Below are positions 8,957-17,397 of a stretch of DNA of 64,000 bases, one piece after another; the stretch's first letter is position 1, and each line of letters begins with the position of its first letter. Source of the stretch: JAOZPE01 sp964601275 (lineage in GTDB: Bacteria > Krumholzibacteriota > Krumholzibacteriia > JAJRXK01); assembly GCA_964601275.1 (NCBI GenBank), contig CAZRMV010000004.1, forward strand, positions 186,001 to 250,000, written 5' to 3'. Position numbers and translations under genes: made by a program. The notes below the pieces were generated by a model, which saw nothing but the letters and a program-made list of their open reading frames with translations, searched no databases and was not told the DNA's origin.

Positions 8957-11680
8957 ATGGCCCCGTTCCCCGGAAAGCCGCAGTTGAGCTTGATCGGAAC
9001 CACACTTGCCCACTATGAGATCCTCGAGAGCGTGGGCCGGGGCGGGATGGGGGAGGTCTATCGTGCCCGGGACACCAAGCTCACCCGTGATGTCGCACTG
9101 AAGGTCCTCCCGAAAGAACTCGCCAGCGACCCCGAGCGCATCGCCCGTTTCCAACGCGAAGCCCGCACCCTCGCCAGCCTGCAACACTCCAATGTGGCGT
9201 CGATCCACGGATTCGATGTGGTGGATGGAATCCACTTCCTGGTCATGGAGCTCGTCGAAGGGGAGAATCTCGCGGTCCGGCTGCAGCGAGGGGCGGTTTC
9301 CCCCGAGGAAACCCGGGTTCTGGCCCGGCAGATCGCGGCCGGGCTGGAAGCGGCGCACGAGAGGGGAATCGTCCACCGCGATCTCAAGCCGGCGAACATC
9401 ATGATCACCTCCGAAGGCCAGATCAAGATCCTCGATTTCGGCCTCGCGCGCGCCTGGTTCGGCGAGGACAGCGAATCGGGGGATATCGCCCTCTCTCCGA
9501 CGATCACCGCCGCGATGACCCAGGCGGGGACCATCCTGGGGACCGCCGCCTACATGAGTCCGGAGCAGGCCCGGGGAAAGAAGGTCGACCGGCGCGCCGA
9601 CATCTGGGCCTTCGGAGTGATCCTGTGGGAGATGCTCACCGGCTACCAGCTCTTCGAGGGGGAAACGGTCAGCGACACCCTCGCCGCGGTACTGCGCGCC
9701 GAACCCGAATGGAGCGAACTTCCCCGCGACGAGGCCCCCGCCCTGTGCCACCTGATCGAACGGTGTCTCCAACGCGACCCCAGATTCCGTCTGCGGGACA
9801 TCGGCGAGGCGAGAATCCTTCTGGAAGATGCTTCCGCCGACAGTTCACGCTTTCGGCTCTCTGCGATGGGAGGCCTCCCGGCCACTGGAGGAGGCCGGGA
9901 CACGGGGCGGTCCTGGTTCCTCTTGATCGCGGTGGCGGTGCTGTTCCTGTTGCTGGGCTCGATCCTGGGTTGGAAGATCCTGGGCCGACCGCCCGCATCG
10001 CCCGTGCTGCACGCGATGATTCCTGCACCCGGCGGAACCCGCTTCCGCCTGATCCCCGAAGCACCCGGCCCGGCCCGGCTGTCCCCGGATGGTCGCAAGA
10101 TCGTCTTCACCGCCCAGGACGAGGACGGGGTCACCGCCCTGTACCTGCGCTACCTCGACCAGGATGGATCCAATCGCCTGACCGGGACCGAGAACGCCGT
10201 CTACCCCTTCTGGTCCCCGGACAGCCGCTTCATCGGATTCTTCACCACGCCGGGGGACAAATTGCGGAAGGTCGCGGTCCGGGGAGGGCCTCCAGTCACC
10301 CTGTGCGCCGCGCCCAACGGCAAGGGGGGCACCTGGAACCGGGATGGGGTCATCCTCTTCGCTCCCAGCCACAATACGGTGATCCACCGGGTGCAGGACA
10401 CCGGAGGGGAACCGGTGGCTCTCACCCGCCTGGGATCGGATGAGGATTCGCACCGGCATCCCCGCTTTCTTCCCGACGGGCGGCATTTCCTGTTCCTTGC
10501 CCGAAAGAAACCCGCGGCGCCCTTGCAGTCGATCTACCTGGCGTCCCTCGACGATCCCCAGGGACGGGTTGTCGCCCAGAGTGTGACCCAGGCGGAATAC
10601 TCCCGGGGCCATCTGCTGACCGTGCGCGAGAGGACACTCCTGAGCACACCCTTCGATCCCGAGGTCATCGATCGAAGCCCCACCGGGGGAACGCCGCTGG
10701 TGGAGAACATCCTGAGCCTGGGCGACGCGTCGGTGGGGGTGTTCTCCGCGACGTCCAACGGAACGCTGATCTACCAGACCGGGTCGACCATGGTGGAACG
10801 GGTACTTCAGATCGTCGACCTCGGAAGTCACGCGGTCTCCACGCTGGGCCTTCCAGGAAGCGTCTACTATCCCCGGGTCTCTCCCGATGGGCGGCACGCG
10901 GTCGTGGAAGTGGAGAACGAGGGTGAAGAGGGAACGGACCTCTGGTTGGTCGACCTGGAAACCGGTCTCCGTACGCGCTTCACCTTCGCCCCGGGCGACG
11001 AGACCCACGCGGTCTGGACTCCGGATGGTTCTTCGATCATCTACAGCGCGATCCGCGACAGCGTCAGCCAGATCATCCAGGAGCCGGTCGAGGGAACCGG
11101 AGGGTCCGCGGTTCTCCTGGAGGACAACCGATACATGGCTCCCACCTCGGTGCGGCCGGACGGAAACACTCTCCTGTTCGATCATGATTCCGCGGGCACC
11201 GGTCTCGATATCGAACAGCTTCCACTTCCCTCGGGCGGCGAAGCGACCCCGGTGCTCGTCACCGCGCAAGGAGAGGCCGACGGGCAGTTCTCCCCTGACG
11301 GACGCTGGATCGCCTATCTCGCCCAGTCTCCGGCCGGCTGGGATATCTTCGTGATGCCGGCCGAGGGGGGAGCCCGCAAGTGGCAGATCACCACCGGGGG
11401 GGCGGTCTATCCGCGATGGACCGACGAAGGCAAGGAGCTGTGGGTCAACGGCTTTGAAGGAGAGATCACCGCGTATTCGGTGGACGGAAGCGGCAATACC
11501 TTCAAGCTGGGCCCGGCCCGGGCGGTGGCGAAGACGGGAGTGCCCACGGTGTCCGGGGTGTCCTATGACCTCTACCCCGGTTCACAGAAGATCCTGCAGG
11601 CCGTTCGCGATGCCACCAGAGGCGAGCAGGTTTCCCAGTTGCACCTGGTCACCGACTGGCAACGTGCACTGGTGCACTGA
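8957..11680 (+). CDS. Membrane Ser/Thr protein kinase with C-terminal beta-propeller
   Basis: The product has 907 residues. The kinase domain spans about residues 20-290: Gly loop GRGGMGEVY (27-35), Lys49 in VALKV, HRDLKPAN (140-147), DFG (160-162) and SPEQ for the activation segment. A single membrane helix follows (about 320-338). The remaining 560 or so residues are TolB/WD40-like propeller repeats of the form SPDGR / FLPDGRHF / WSPDSRFIGF. This is the PknB-type receptor kinase layout common in Acidobacteria and FCB bacteria. The propeller is outside the membrane and probably senses a ligand. ATG 8957 matches the kinase N-terminus; the open frame extends further upstream without family similarity. 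Confidence 0.93.
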   Translation: MAPFPGKPQLSLIGTTLAHYEILESVGRGGMGEVYRARDTKLTRDVALKVLPKELASDPERIARFQREARTLASLQHSNVASIHGFDVVDGIHFLVMELVEGENLAVRLQRGAVSPEETRVLARQIAAGLEAAHERGIVHRDLKPANIMITSEGQIKILDFGLARAWFGEDSESGDIALSPTITAAMTQAGTILGTAAYMSPEQARGKKVDRRADIWAFGVILWEMLTGYQLFEGETVSDTLAAVLRAEPEWSELPRDEAPALCHLIERCLQRDPRFRLRDIGEARILLEDASADSSRFRLSAMGGLPATGGGRDTGRSWFLLIAVAVLFLLLGSILGWKILGRPPASPVLHAMIPAPGGTRFRLIPEAPGPARLSPDGRKIVFTAQDEDGVTALYLRYLDQDGSNRLTGTENAVYPFWSPDSRFIGFFTTPGDKLRKVAVRGGPPVTLCAAPNGKGGTWNRDGVILFAPSHNTVIHRVQDTGGEPVALTRLGSDEDSHRHPRFLPDGRHFLFLARKKPAAPLQSIYLASLDDPQGRVVAQSVTQAEYSRGHLLTVRERTLLSTPFDPEVIDRSPTGGTPLVENILSLGDASVGVFSATSNGTLIYQTGSTMVERVLQIVDLGSHAVSTLGLPGSVYYPRVSPDGRHAVVEVENEGEEGTDLWLVDLETGLRTRFTFAPGDETHAVWTPDGSSIIYSAIRDSVSQIIQEPVEGTGGSAVLLEDNRYMAPTSVRPDGNTLLFDHDSAGTGLDIEQLPLPSGGEATPVLVTAQGEADGQFSPDGRWIAYLAQSPAGWDIFVMPAEGGARKWQITTGGAVYPRWTDEGKELWVNGFEGEITAYSVDGSGNTFKLGPARAVAKTGVPTVSGVSYDLYPGSQKILQAVRDATRGEQVSQLHLVTDWQRALVH

Positions 11681-11772
11681 CCCCGGGGTTGTCACCCCGT
11701 CGCGCGCTCACCGAGGATGCCCGGCCCGGATCCTCGGCACCGATTTTCTCCGGTCGACCGAGACCAAGCCGC

Positions 11773-12708
11773 CTATTGCCTCGTGACCGCCGGGCCCAGG
11801 CCCAGTTCCTGGAGCAGGGCCTCATCCCCTTCGTGGTTCTGCTTCCAGTACGGGGTGCGCATCGATCCGGTCAGGACCCCCTCGAGGTCCGGGGCCAGGC
11901 TCCAGCGCAGGATGCGGTGGGGCGATTCGGCCTCGATCTCAAACCGCCCCGTGCGCCCGTCGGCGATCTCCAACCGGTAGACGATGGCCCGGAAAACCCC
12001 CGCGGGAACCGTCACCGCGTCGGTGGCCCGATCGCGCGTGATGGCGACCCGGGTCCATTCCGCCTTCCGATGCAGAAGGCGCTGGACGAAAGCCGACGGC
12101 AAAAAGGGCAATTCGATGGAGGCGCCGGGCTCGAGGAAGTCGCCCTTCAGTCCGCGGAGCCGAATGAAGAGTTCCTCCTCGGTCACCCCCCCGGCCGGGC
12201 GATCCAGGCGGGTCACCCCGCTTTCCCCCTCGAAGTAGCTGAACACCTTCAGCTCGATGGCGTCGTCGTGGAAGATGCTTTCGGAGTAGATCTGGCCACA
12301 CCACTCGGCGCTGGTGAAGGAGATCTTCAAGGGAGAGAAGTCGCTGGTCCGGCAGAAGATCGAGGCCATGGTGTTGTAATCGTAGATGCCGGTCTGGAAA
12401 TCACGGACCAGGTTGAGTTTCAGGACCTCGGTGACATCTCCGGGGTCCTGTGACGGGTCATCCGCCTTCACCCGCGTGCTGATCCGGAACGGTTCGGTCA
12501 CGTAGATCATGACCGCTTGCCCGGCCCGTTTCTCCCCGTAGCGTTCGACGGTCAATCGATATCCGTCGATCTCCGCGCGGCCATCGTGCCAGGTCTTGCC
12601 GAAGGTATCGTTGGCCCGCGCTCCCCCGACGGCGGCGAAGAACAGCAAGATCAGCACGGCGCCAGGGGCGATGGACTTCCACCGAAGATCCCCCCTGCCG
12701 TTTCTCAC
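11773..12708 (-). CDS. Secreted protein of unknown function
   Basis: The product has 311 residues with a signal peptide (GAVLILLFFAAVGGARA). The mature part is beta-rich; its last third (VTVPAGVFRAIVYRLEIADG then SPHRILRW) resembles the style of DUF3108-like periplasmic proteins, but I cannot assign it. Its start overlaps the bacilliredoxin stop (ATGA at 12705-12708), so the two are translationally coupled. It converges on the kinase gene across 92 bases. Confidence 0.65.
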   Translation of the reverse strand: MRNGRGDLRWKSIAPGAVLILLFFAAVGGARANDTFGKTWHDGRAEIDGYRLTVERYGEKRAGQAVMIYVTEPFRISTRVKADDPSQDPGDVTEVLKLNLVRDFQTGIYDYNTMASIFCRTSDFSPLKISFTSAEWCGQIYSESIFHDDAIELKVFSYFEGESGVTRLDRPAGGVTEEELFIRLRGLKGDFLEPGASIELPFLPSAFVQRLLHRKAEWTRVAITRDRATDAVTVPAGVFRAIVYRLEIADGRTGRFEIEAESPHRILRWSLAPDLEGVLTGSMRTPYWKQNHEGDEALLQELGLGPAVTRQ

Positions 12709-13136
12709 GACTCCGCCTCACCGGCGAATTGCTCGAAGACCTCGATCAATTCCGTGGCCAGGCTCTGCTCGTCGTGGTGTTGGATCTTGTGACGCGGCAC
12801 GAAATGCACCAGGCGGCCATCCTGGAACAGCGCGATCGAAGGGCTGCTGGGAGGGATCTCGGCGAAGTATTCCCGGGCCCGGGCGGTCGCTTCGAGGTCC
12901 TGGCCCGCGAAGACGGTTCCCACCCGTCGCGGAAGCACCGAGTGGCGCAAGGCGAGCTTGACCCCGGGGCGCGCCTGCCCGGCCGCGCAACCACAGACGG
13001 AATTGACGATGAGCATGGACAGCCCCTGCTTCTCGGCGAAGAAGGCATCGACTTCGGCGGCGGTCGTCAGGGAGACCGCGCCGGCGTCCACCAACTCCTG
13101 ACGCATGGGATCGACGATATCCACCGGGTACGGCAT
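12705..13136 (-). CDS. BrxA/BrxB-family bacilliredoxin (YphP/YqiW type)
   Basis: The product has 143 residues, the usual family length, starting at ATG 13136 with GAAAGGA-like purines upstream. It has the N-terminal PYPVDIVDPMRQEL segment and the active-site CGC in NSVCGCAAGQARPG, both diagnostic of the family. Later segments PPSSPSIALFQDG and VHFVPRHKI also fit. In Firmicutes these proteins remove bacillithiol from proteins. In a Gram-negative background the thiol partner is unknown. It is followed by a coupled secreted protein. Confidence 0.92.
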   Translation of the reverse strand: MPYPVDIVDPMRQELVDAGAVSLTTAAEVDAFFAEKQGLSMLIVNSVCGCAAGQARPGVKLALRHSVLPRRVGTVFAGQDLEATARAREYFAEIPPSSPSIALFQDGRLVHFVPRHKIQHHDEQSLATELIEVFEQFAGEAES

Positions 13137-13232
13137 GGGAGAAGGTCCTTTCGTCGCGTGGGGGAATCGAGGGGAGGAGTGGTCAAAGTAGGTCAAAGCG
13201 GCGAGCCTCGCATCTTGTCCCCCACCGAAGAC

Positions 13233-13262
13233 GAGGTCCGGAATCCTGGGATCCCGGACCTC
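13233..13262 (-). terminator. Hairpin downstream of the Gly/Met-rich protein gene
   Basis: GAGGTCCGG (13233-13241) pairs perfectly with CCGGACCTC (13254-13262) around a 12-base loop. It lies 28 bases past the stop of the upstream minus-strand gene and before the bacilliredoxin start. No long T run follows, so it may be a weak or Rho-assisted terminator. Confidence 0.5.
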
Positions 13263-13289
13263 TTACTCTGCCTTGGGGAGCGGGTCGGA

Positions 13290-14435
13290 TCAAAGGCCCC
13301 CGCCCATGCCGCCGCCGGTGTCCCCGCCGCCCATGCCGCCGCCGGTGTCTCCGCCACCCATGCCGCCGCCGGTGTCTCCGCCACCCATACCGCCGCCGGT
13401 GTCTCCGCCACCCATACCGCCGCCGCCCATGCCACCGTGGCCATGCTCCAGGTCGCCGTCCCCGTGGTGGCCTCCCCACATCACATCGTCGACCGGGCTG
13501 CAGCCACCGTAGTCATGGCCCATCTGCTCCGGGCCCATCCAACCCTGCTCCTGCATGTAGTCCATCATCTGGGCAAGCTGCTCGTGTTGACGGACCCGCA
13601 TGTGCAGGGCTTCGTAGACGTTGTCACCATCGCCCTGGTGCATCTGCGCGGCCATGTACATATGACCGATCTGCCTCAGTTCCTGGCCGCGATAGCCCTG
13701 CTGGAGCGCCTCGCCGCAGAGACCGATCGCGCGGTCCGAATCCATCCCCATCTCCTTGAGCTCGGTGGCGGTTTCGCTGGCCGCGGCGAGGTCGACAAGA
13801 CTGCAGTCCCCGTCCCGGAGGCGCTCCCGTGCGTGGGCGCGCAGTTGATCCAACTCCTTCTCATCCAGTCCGCGCCACATGTCCATCGCGATTCCGCGCT
13901 CGAGTTGACGCTCCACCTGGGGACTGCCGACCCCATCGAGACCTTCGTGGCGCGCCTGCTCCATGTACTGGTGGGCGTGACGGGTATATTGCCCCATGCG
14001 CTCGACCGCGTTCTCCAGGACCGGCTCGGGAGCCCCTTTCATCACCCCTTCTTCCCACTTGCGGCAGGGAAGATCGGTGGGCATGCCATCCCGGGCCAGT
14101 TCGAGGACGGTCTCCTGCAGACGCATCTGGGAGCGCATGGAGACTCCATCGGGATTCTCCGGGAAGAGGGTCTCCATTTGATCTTCGGGAAGATCGTACT
14201 GGATGCATTCCTCGAGATGTTGCCGCATGCGCTGACGGTCTTGATCGCTCAGGGAATCATACTGGTCCACCCGATCCATGTACCGGGACCACGTGTTCTC
14301 GTGGTTCTGGGCTCGGGTCTCAAGCTGCCCCTGGTTCTGCGCGTCGTCCATCGCCTGGGCCAGGGCCGTGCCCCCGCCGAGGGCCAGGACGGAGATCACA
14401 ACCACACTCGTCATCCACGCAAGTCGCTTCATCAT
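13290..14435 (-). CDS. Secreted protein with C-terminal GGGMGGGDT tandem repeats
   Basis: The product has 381 residues with a signal peptide (SVVVISVLALGGGTALAQA). The body is helical, charged and Met/Gln-rich, with no domain I recognise. The last 45 or so residues are four and a half near-perfect nine-residue repeats (GGGMGGGDT) after a His-rich stretch (GGHHGDGDLEHGHGG). The His/Met content could bind metal, which would fit the copper genes nearby, but that is a guess. It lies 104 bases behind the CBM48 barrel gene on the same strand. Confidence 0.7.
   Translation of the reverse strand: MMKRLAWMTSVVVISVLALGGGTALAQAMDDAQNQGQLETRAQNHENTWSRYMDRVDQYDSLSDQDRQRMRQHLEECIQYDLPEDQMETLFPENPDGVSMRSQMRLQETVLELARDGMPTDLPCRKWEEGVMKGAPEPVLENAVERMGQYTRHAHQYMEQARHEGLDGVGSPQVERQLERGIAMDMWRGLDEKELDQLRAHARERLRDGDCSLVDLAAASETATELKEMGMDSDRAIGLCGEALQQGYRGQELRQIGHMYMAAQMHQGDGDNVYEALHMRVRQHEQLAQMMDYMQEQGWMGPEQMGHDYGGCSPVDDVMWGGHHGDGDLEHGHGGMGGGGMGGGDTGGGMGGGDTGGGMGGGDTGGGMGGGDTGGGMGGGL
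13303..13433. repeat. 27-bp coding tandem repeat, about 4.8 copies
   Basis: The unit on the plus strand is CCCATGCCGCCGCCGGTG followed by TCTCCGCCA. Copies differ by only a few single bases. Read on the minus strand each unit encodes the nine-residue block GGGMGGGDT at the C-terminus of the secreted protein. Copy number could vary between strains by slippage. Confidence 0.88.
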
Positions 14436-14539
14436 GGCGAAGTACCTCTCTTGGGTTCGGACGAGACCGCGGGCTCATCGGCTCGTCACCTTCAGCCCAT
14501 GAGACGAACCCCAAGGGCCGAGGTTACAGCAAATCTCTC

Positions 14540-15865
14540 TCAGCGGACTTCGAGCCACCCGTTGCGGTTGCCGAAGCCATCGTCGACCGTCACAGGGCTC
14601 TCCGGGGGCGTCACCGGCTTGCCATCCACCAGGTAGATGTACTGGTAGACTCCCCGGGGGATCTTTCTCACCAATTCCCACCACCCGTCTCCCACCGCGC
14701 GGAGCGCCTCGCCCCCGCGCTTCCATCCGTTGAAATCGCCGGCTACGGCCACCCGGCCGGCGCCGGGGGCGTGCAGCCGGAAGACCACTCCGTCCTCCCG
14801 CTGCCGGGGCCCCTCGGGTCTGAAGCTGCGGGTGTGGGCCGCGTCGGTCACCGACGTTCCCGCGCCGAAGAGCGACGGGCCCAGGTTCAGGGACAGCTCG
14901 ATCCGGTTGGTGTCCTGGTCGACCCCCTGGGGATCGGTGTAGATGCCGTCGGACCAGCGGACGGTGAGGTCGAGACCGGGAGAGAACTCGTAACCCAGGC
15001 CCACGCCCCACTGGACGTAGTCATCGTGATCGATTTCGGCGGCGCGCCGGCTGAAATTGCGTCGCTGCCGTCCGTAGCGGAGATCGAGGTACAGTCTTCG
15101 GAGCATCGTCCACCGAAGGCTGAAGTTCGTGAGCAGGGCACCGCCGTCGAAGTCCGGGTCGATCGAGTTGGTGGCCCGTCCCACGAGGGAGATCCGCAAC
15201 AGGAGATTCCGGGCCGGGATCATCGAGAAGTTGGCGCCGGCGTTCCACCGGGCCTCCCGGTAGTTGGTGAGCTGTTCCTGGTCATCCAGCGCGTCGGCGC
15301 GGGGATAGGACACTCCCCTGGCGCCGACGAACCCCTCGATCCGCCACCGATTCGACAGGTAGTCGATTCCGATCTCGCCACCTCCGCCGAAGCGCCGGAG
15401 GTTGCTTTGCTCGGTGTCATTGAAGTAGTCGCCGGAGAGCGAGACCCGAAGCCGCGTACGCCCGGACAGGGAAAGAAACAGATCACCCCAGGCCACCTGC
15501 CCGTAGAGAGTCCGATTCACCTCGTTGGCGAAGCGCTCGGCGGTGGCCCGCGTGCCGATCCTCAGGTCCAGGCTCTCTGAGGGCCGGTGCTTCAGTTGGA
15601 AACCCGGCGAGATATCGAAGAAGGCGCCGCCCGGCACCACGACCGCCGCCCCGGTAGGATCGAGCAGGAGATTGTCCTCGTAACCGCCGGAAATCCGGAG
15701 GAAGGGAGCGAGGGTCCAGTTGCCCTGGGCGATTGCGGGCGCGGCGCTCACGACCGCCAGGAAAACGGCGAGATACGAGCCCGTAACCATGACCGTTCTC
15801 GTCGAGCCGTGGCGCCGCGCCCACCCTGCCGAAAGCAGGCGAATGCGGGGAAGAAAACCGTACAT
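14540..15865 (-). CDS. Outer-membrane beta-barrel with C-terminal CBM48 (glycogen-binding-like) domain
   Basis: The product has about 441 residues from ATG 15865; ATG 15790, closer to the signal peptide, is an alternative. After the signal (FLAVVSAAPAIA) come about 300 residues of amphipathic strands (ISGGYEDNLLLDP, LRISLVGRATNS, LDLRYGRQRRNF). Then a linker leads to a CBM48/isoamylase-early-set-like domain (VAVAGDFNGWKRG, GVYQYIYLVDG, DDGFGNRN). The same domain ends the anti-sigma protein encoded 43 bases upstream. The barrel may be a target or partner of that regulatory pair. Ligand is unknown; alpha-glucans are typical for CBM48. Confidence 0.78.
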   Translation of the reverse strand: MYGFLPRIRLLSAGWARRHGSTRTVMVTGSYLAVFLAVVSAAPAIAQGNWTLAPFLRISGGYEDNLLLDPTGAAVVVPGGAFFDISPGFQLKHRPSESLDLRIGTRATAERFANEVNRTLYGQVAWGDLFLSLSGRTRLRVSLSGDYFNDTEQSNLRRFGGGGEIGIDYLSNRWRIEGFVGARGVSYPRADALDDQEQLTNYREARWNAGANFSMIPARNLLLRISLVGRATNSIDPDFDGGALLTNFSLRWTMLRRLYLDLRYGRQRRNFSRRAAEIDHDDYVQWGVGLGYEFSPGLDLTVRWSDGIYTDPQGVDQDTNRIELSLNLGPSLFGAGTSVTDAAHTRSFRPEGPRQREDGVVFRLHAPGAGRVAVAGDFNGWKRGGEALRAVGDGWWELVRKIPRGVYQYIYLVDGKPVTPPESPVTVDDGFGNRNGWLEVR

Positions 15866-15908
15866 CTTCGAGAGTCTCCCGAATGGATGGTGGATCACTG
15901 GGAGTCGA

Positions 15909-16658
15909 TCAGGCTCCCAGATCGAGGACGGCATTCCGGTTTCCGAAGCCGTCGTCCCGTGTGTGGGTGGCCAGCGGGTCGGTGACCCAGCGCTTGCCGT
16001 TCTCGACGAACATGTACTCGTACGATCCGGGAGGCAGCACGAGCGTCGTGGTCCACACCCCGCCTTCCCTCTTCATGGGAAGGCTGCGCGCGTTCCACCC
16101 GTTGAAGCTGCCGGCCACCGAGACCGAGCGGACATCGTCCCGGCGGGGCACATAGACCAGGCGGACGATCCGGAAGTCGGCGGCGTGGGGGGCCTGCGTC
16201 GTGCCGGTCACGGTGGCGACCTTGCCGGGAGTCATTCCCACGGTCAGGGTGGACCCGGAAGAAGGTGAGAGTCCGTCGGCAGCCGGGGCGACGCCGGACC
16301 TGTCGACCGTCACCCGCCCCAACCCGAACGCGAGCACCAGGACGGCGGCCATGGCGAGACCAGAGGCCCACCGATTCCAGCGGAAGCCCCGGTTCATCGG
16401 GCCAAGGGACGAGGAGCCGGCGGTCCTCGAGGAGGAAACGCCGGCGCGGGAGCTCTCGCGGACGATCCGCTCCATGACCCGGTCGGTGAATCCTCCGGGA
16501 GCGGCCGGGCGGTCAAGCTGCCGGGCGGCGGCCAGGAGCCTCTCGTGATCCCGAAGTTGCCAGGCCAGACCGGGCTCCTGTTCCAGGCGATCGAGGAAAA
16601 CCCGCGCCTCCTCCTCGCTCAAGTCCCCATCCAGGTAGCGGGCCAACAGTGCATCCAT
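15909..16658 (-). CDS. Anti-sigma-factor-like membrane protein with extracytoplasmic CBM48 domain
   Basis: The product has 249 residues. The N-terminus (ARYLDGDLSEEEARVFLDRL) resembles cytoplasmic anti-sigma domains but has no His/Cys zinc site. One membrane helix follows (GLAMAAVLVLAFGLG, about residues 100-115). Outside the membrane lies a CBM48-like domain (VSVAGSFNGWNAR, GSYEYMFVENG, DDGFGNRN). The gene follows the ECF sigma gene after 55 bases, the usual sigma/anti-sigma order. Binding of a glucan-like ligand or of the neighbouring barrel could release the sigma factor (inference). Confidence 0.82.
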   Translation of the reverse strand: MDALLARYLDGDLSEEEARVFLDRLEQEPGLAWQLRDHERLLAAARQLDRPAAPGGFTDRVMERIVRESSRAGVSSSRTAGSSSLGPMNRGFRWNRWASGLAMAAVLVLAFGLGRVTVDRSGVAPAADGLSPSSGSTLTVGMTPGKVATVTGTTQAPHAADFRIVRLVYVPRRDDVRSVSVAGSFNGWNARSLPMKREGGVWTTTLVLPPGSYEYMFVENGKRWVTDPLATHTRDDGFGNRNAVLDLGA

Positions 16659-16713
16659 GATTCCTGCTCCTCTTTCTCTTCCTCGCCGGTCATCCGGCGC
16701 GGTGCGAGAAAAA

Positions 16714-17325
16714 TCAACGACCTTGGGCCGAGCGGGCGCCGTTTCCGTTGGTTTCCAGGTACTCCCGCAACAGCTTGCGGGCGCGGTGCGATCGCACCTT
16801 CAACGATCCGACGCTGCTGCCGGTGATCGAGGCGATTTCCTCGTAGGGCATCTCCTCCAGGTGTCTCAAGACGAAGACCTCCCGGTAGGCCGGAGGAAGC
16901 GCCCGGATGCCGTCTTCCAGTCGCTCGCGCAACTCGCGCGCATCGAGATCGCTGGTGGGATCGAAGGAGCGGCGGGTTTCTTCGAGCCGCGCGGCGTCCC
17001 CGCTTTTCTCCTGCAACTCCTCGAGGGAAACCACCTTCGCTCTCTTGCGGCCGCGGTGATGATCCCGGGCCGCGTGCAGGGCGATCTGGACCAACCAGGT
17101 GCCGAAACGCGCGTCACCCCGGAAGCCGTCGAGAGAACGCCAGGCCCGGACGAAGGTCTCCTGGGCCAGCTCCTCCGCCACCTCGGGATCGGAGGCCAAG
17201 CGCAACAGGATCGCGTAGACGGTGTCGCGATGGCGGTCGACCAGATGCCGGAAGGCCTCGGTGTCGCCGCCCAGGACCGCGTTGATGATCACGGTGTCGT
17301 CGCCCACGATCCCCCGATCCGTCAT
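16714..17325 (-). CDS. ECF-type RNA polymerase sigma factor
   Basis: The product has 203 residues. Region 2 contains FRHLVDRHRDTVYAILLRL and AEELAQETFVRAWRSLDGF. Region 4 contains LPPAYREVFVLRHLEEMPYEE and the helix-turn-helix GSSVGSLKVRSHRARKLLRE. It starts a minus-strand group with the anti-sigma-like gene and the CBM48 barrel gene behind it, and probably controls envelope genes. No autoregulated promoter motif could be fixed in the 72-base space upstream. Confidence 0.95.
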   Translation of the reverse strand: MTDRGIVGDDTVIINAVLGGDTEAFRHLVDRHRDTVYAILLRLASDPEVAEELAQETFVRAWRSLDGFRGDARFGTWLVQIALHAARDHHRGRKRAKVVSLEELQEKSGDAARLEETRRSFDPTSDLDARELRERLEDGIRALPPAYREVFVLRHLEEMPYEEIASITGSSVGSLKVRSHRARKLLREYLETNGNGARSAQGR

Positions 17326-17397
17326 GACCCTTGCCCCCCATCGCCGGATTGCTTCCGGGGCGGCCTCTTTGGATGAGAAGCCGCCCGCGGAAAATGG

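Noticed and set aside
13303..13433. Possible CRISPR array
   Set aside because: The repeats are directly adjacent 27-bp units without spacers and encode a protein tail.
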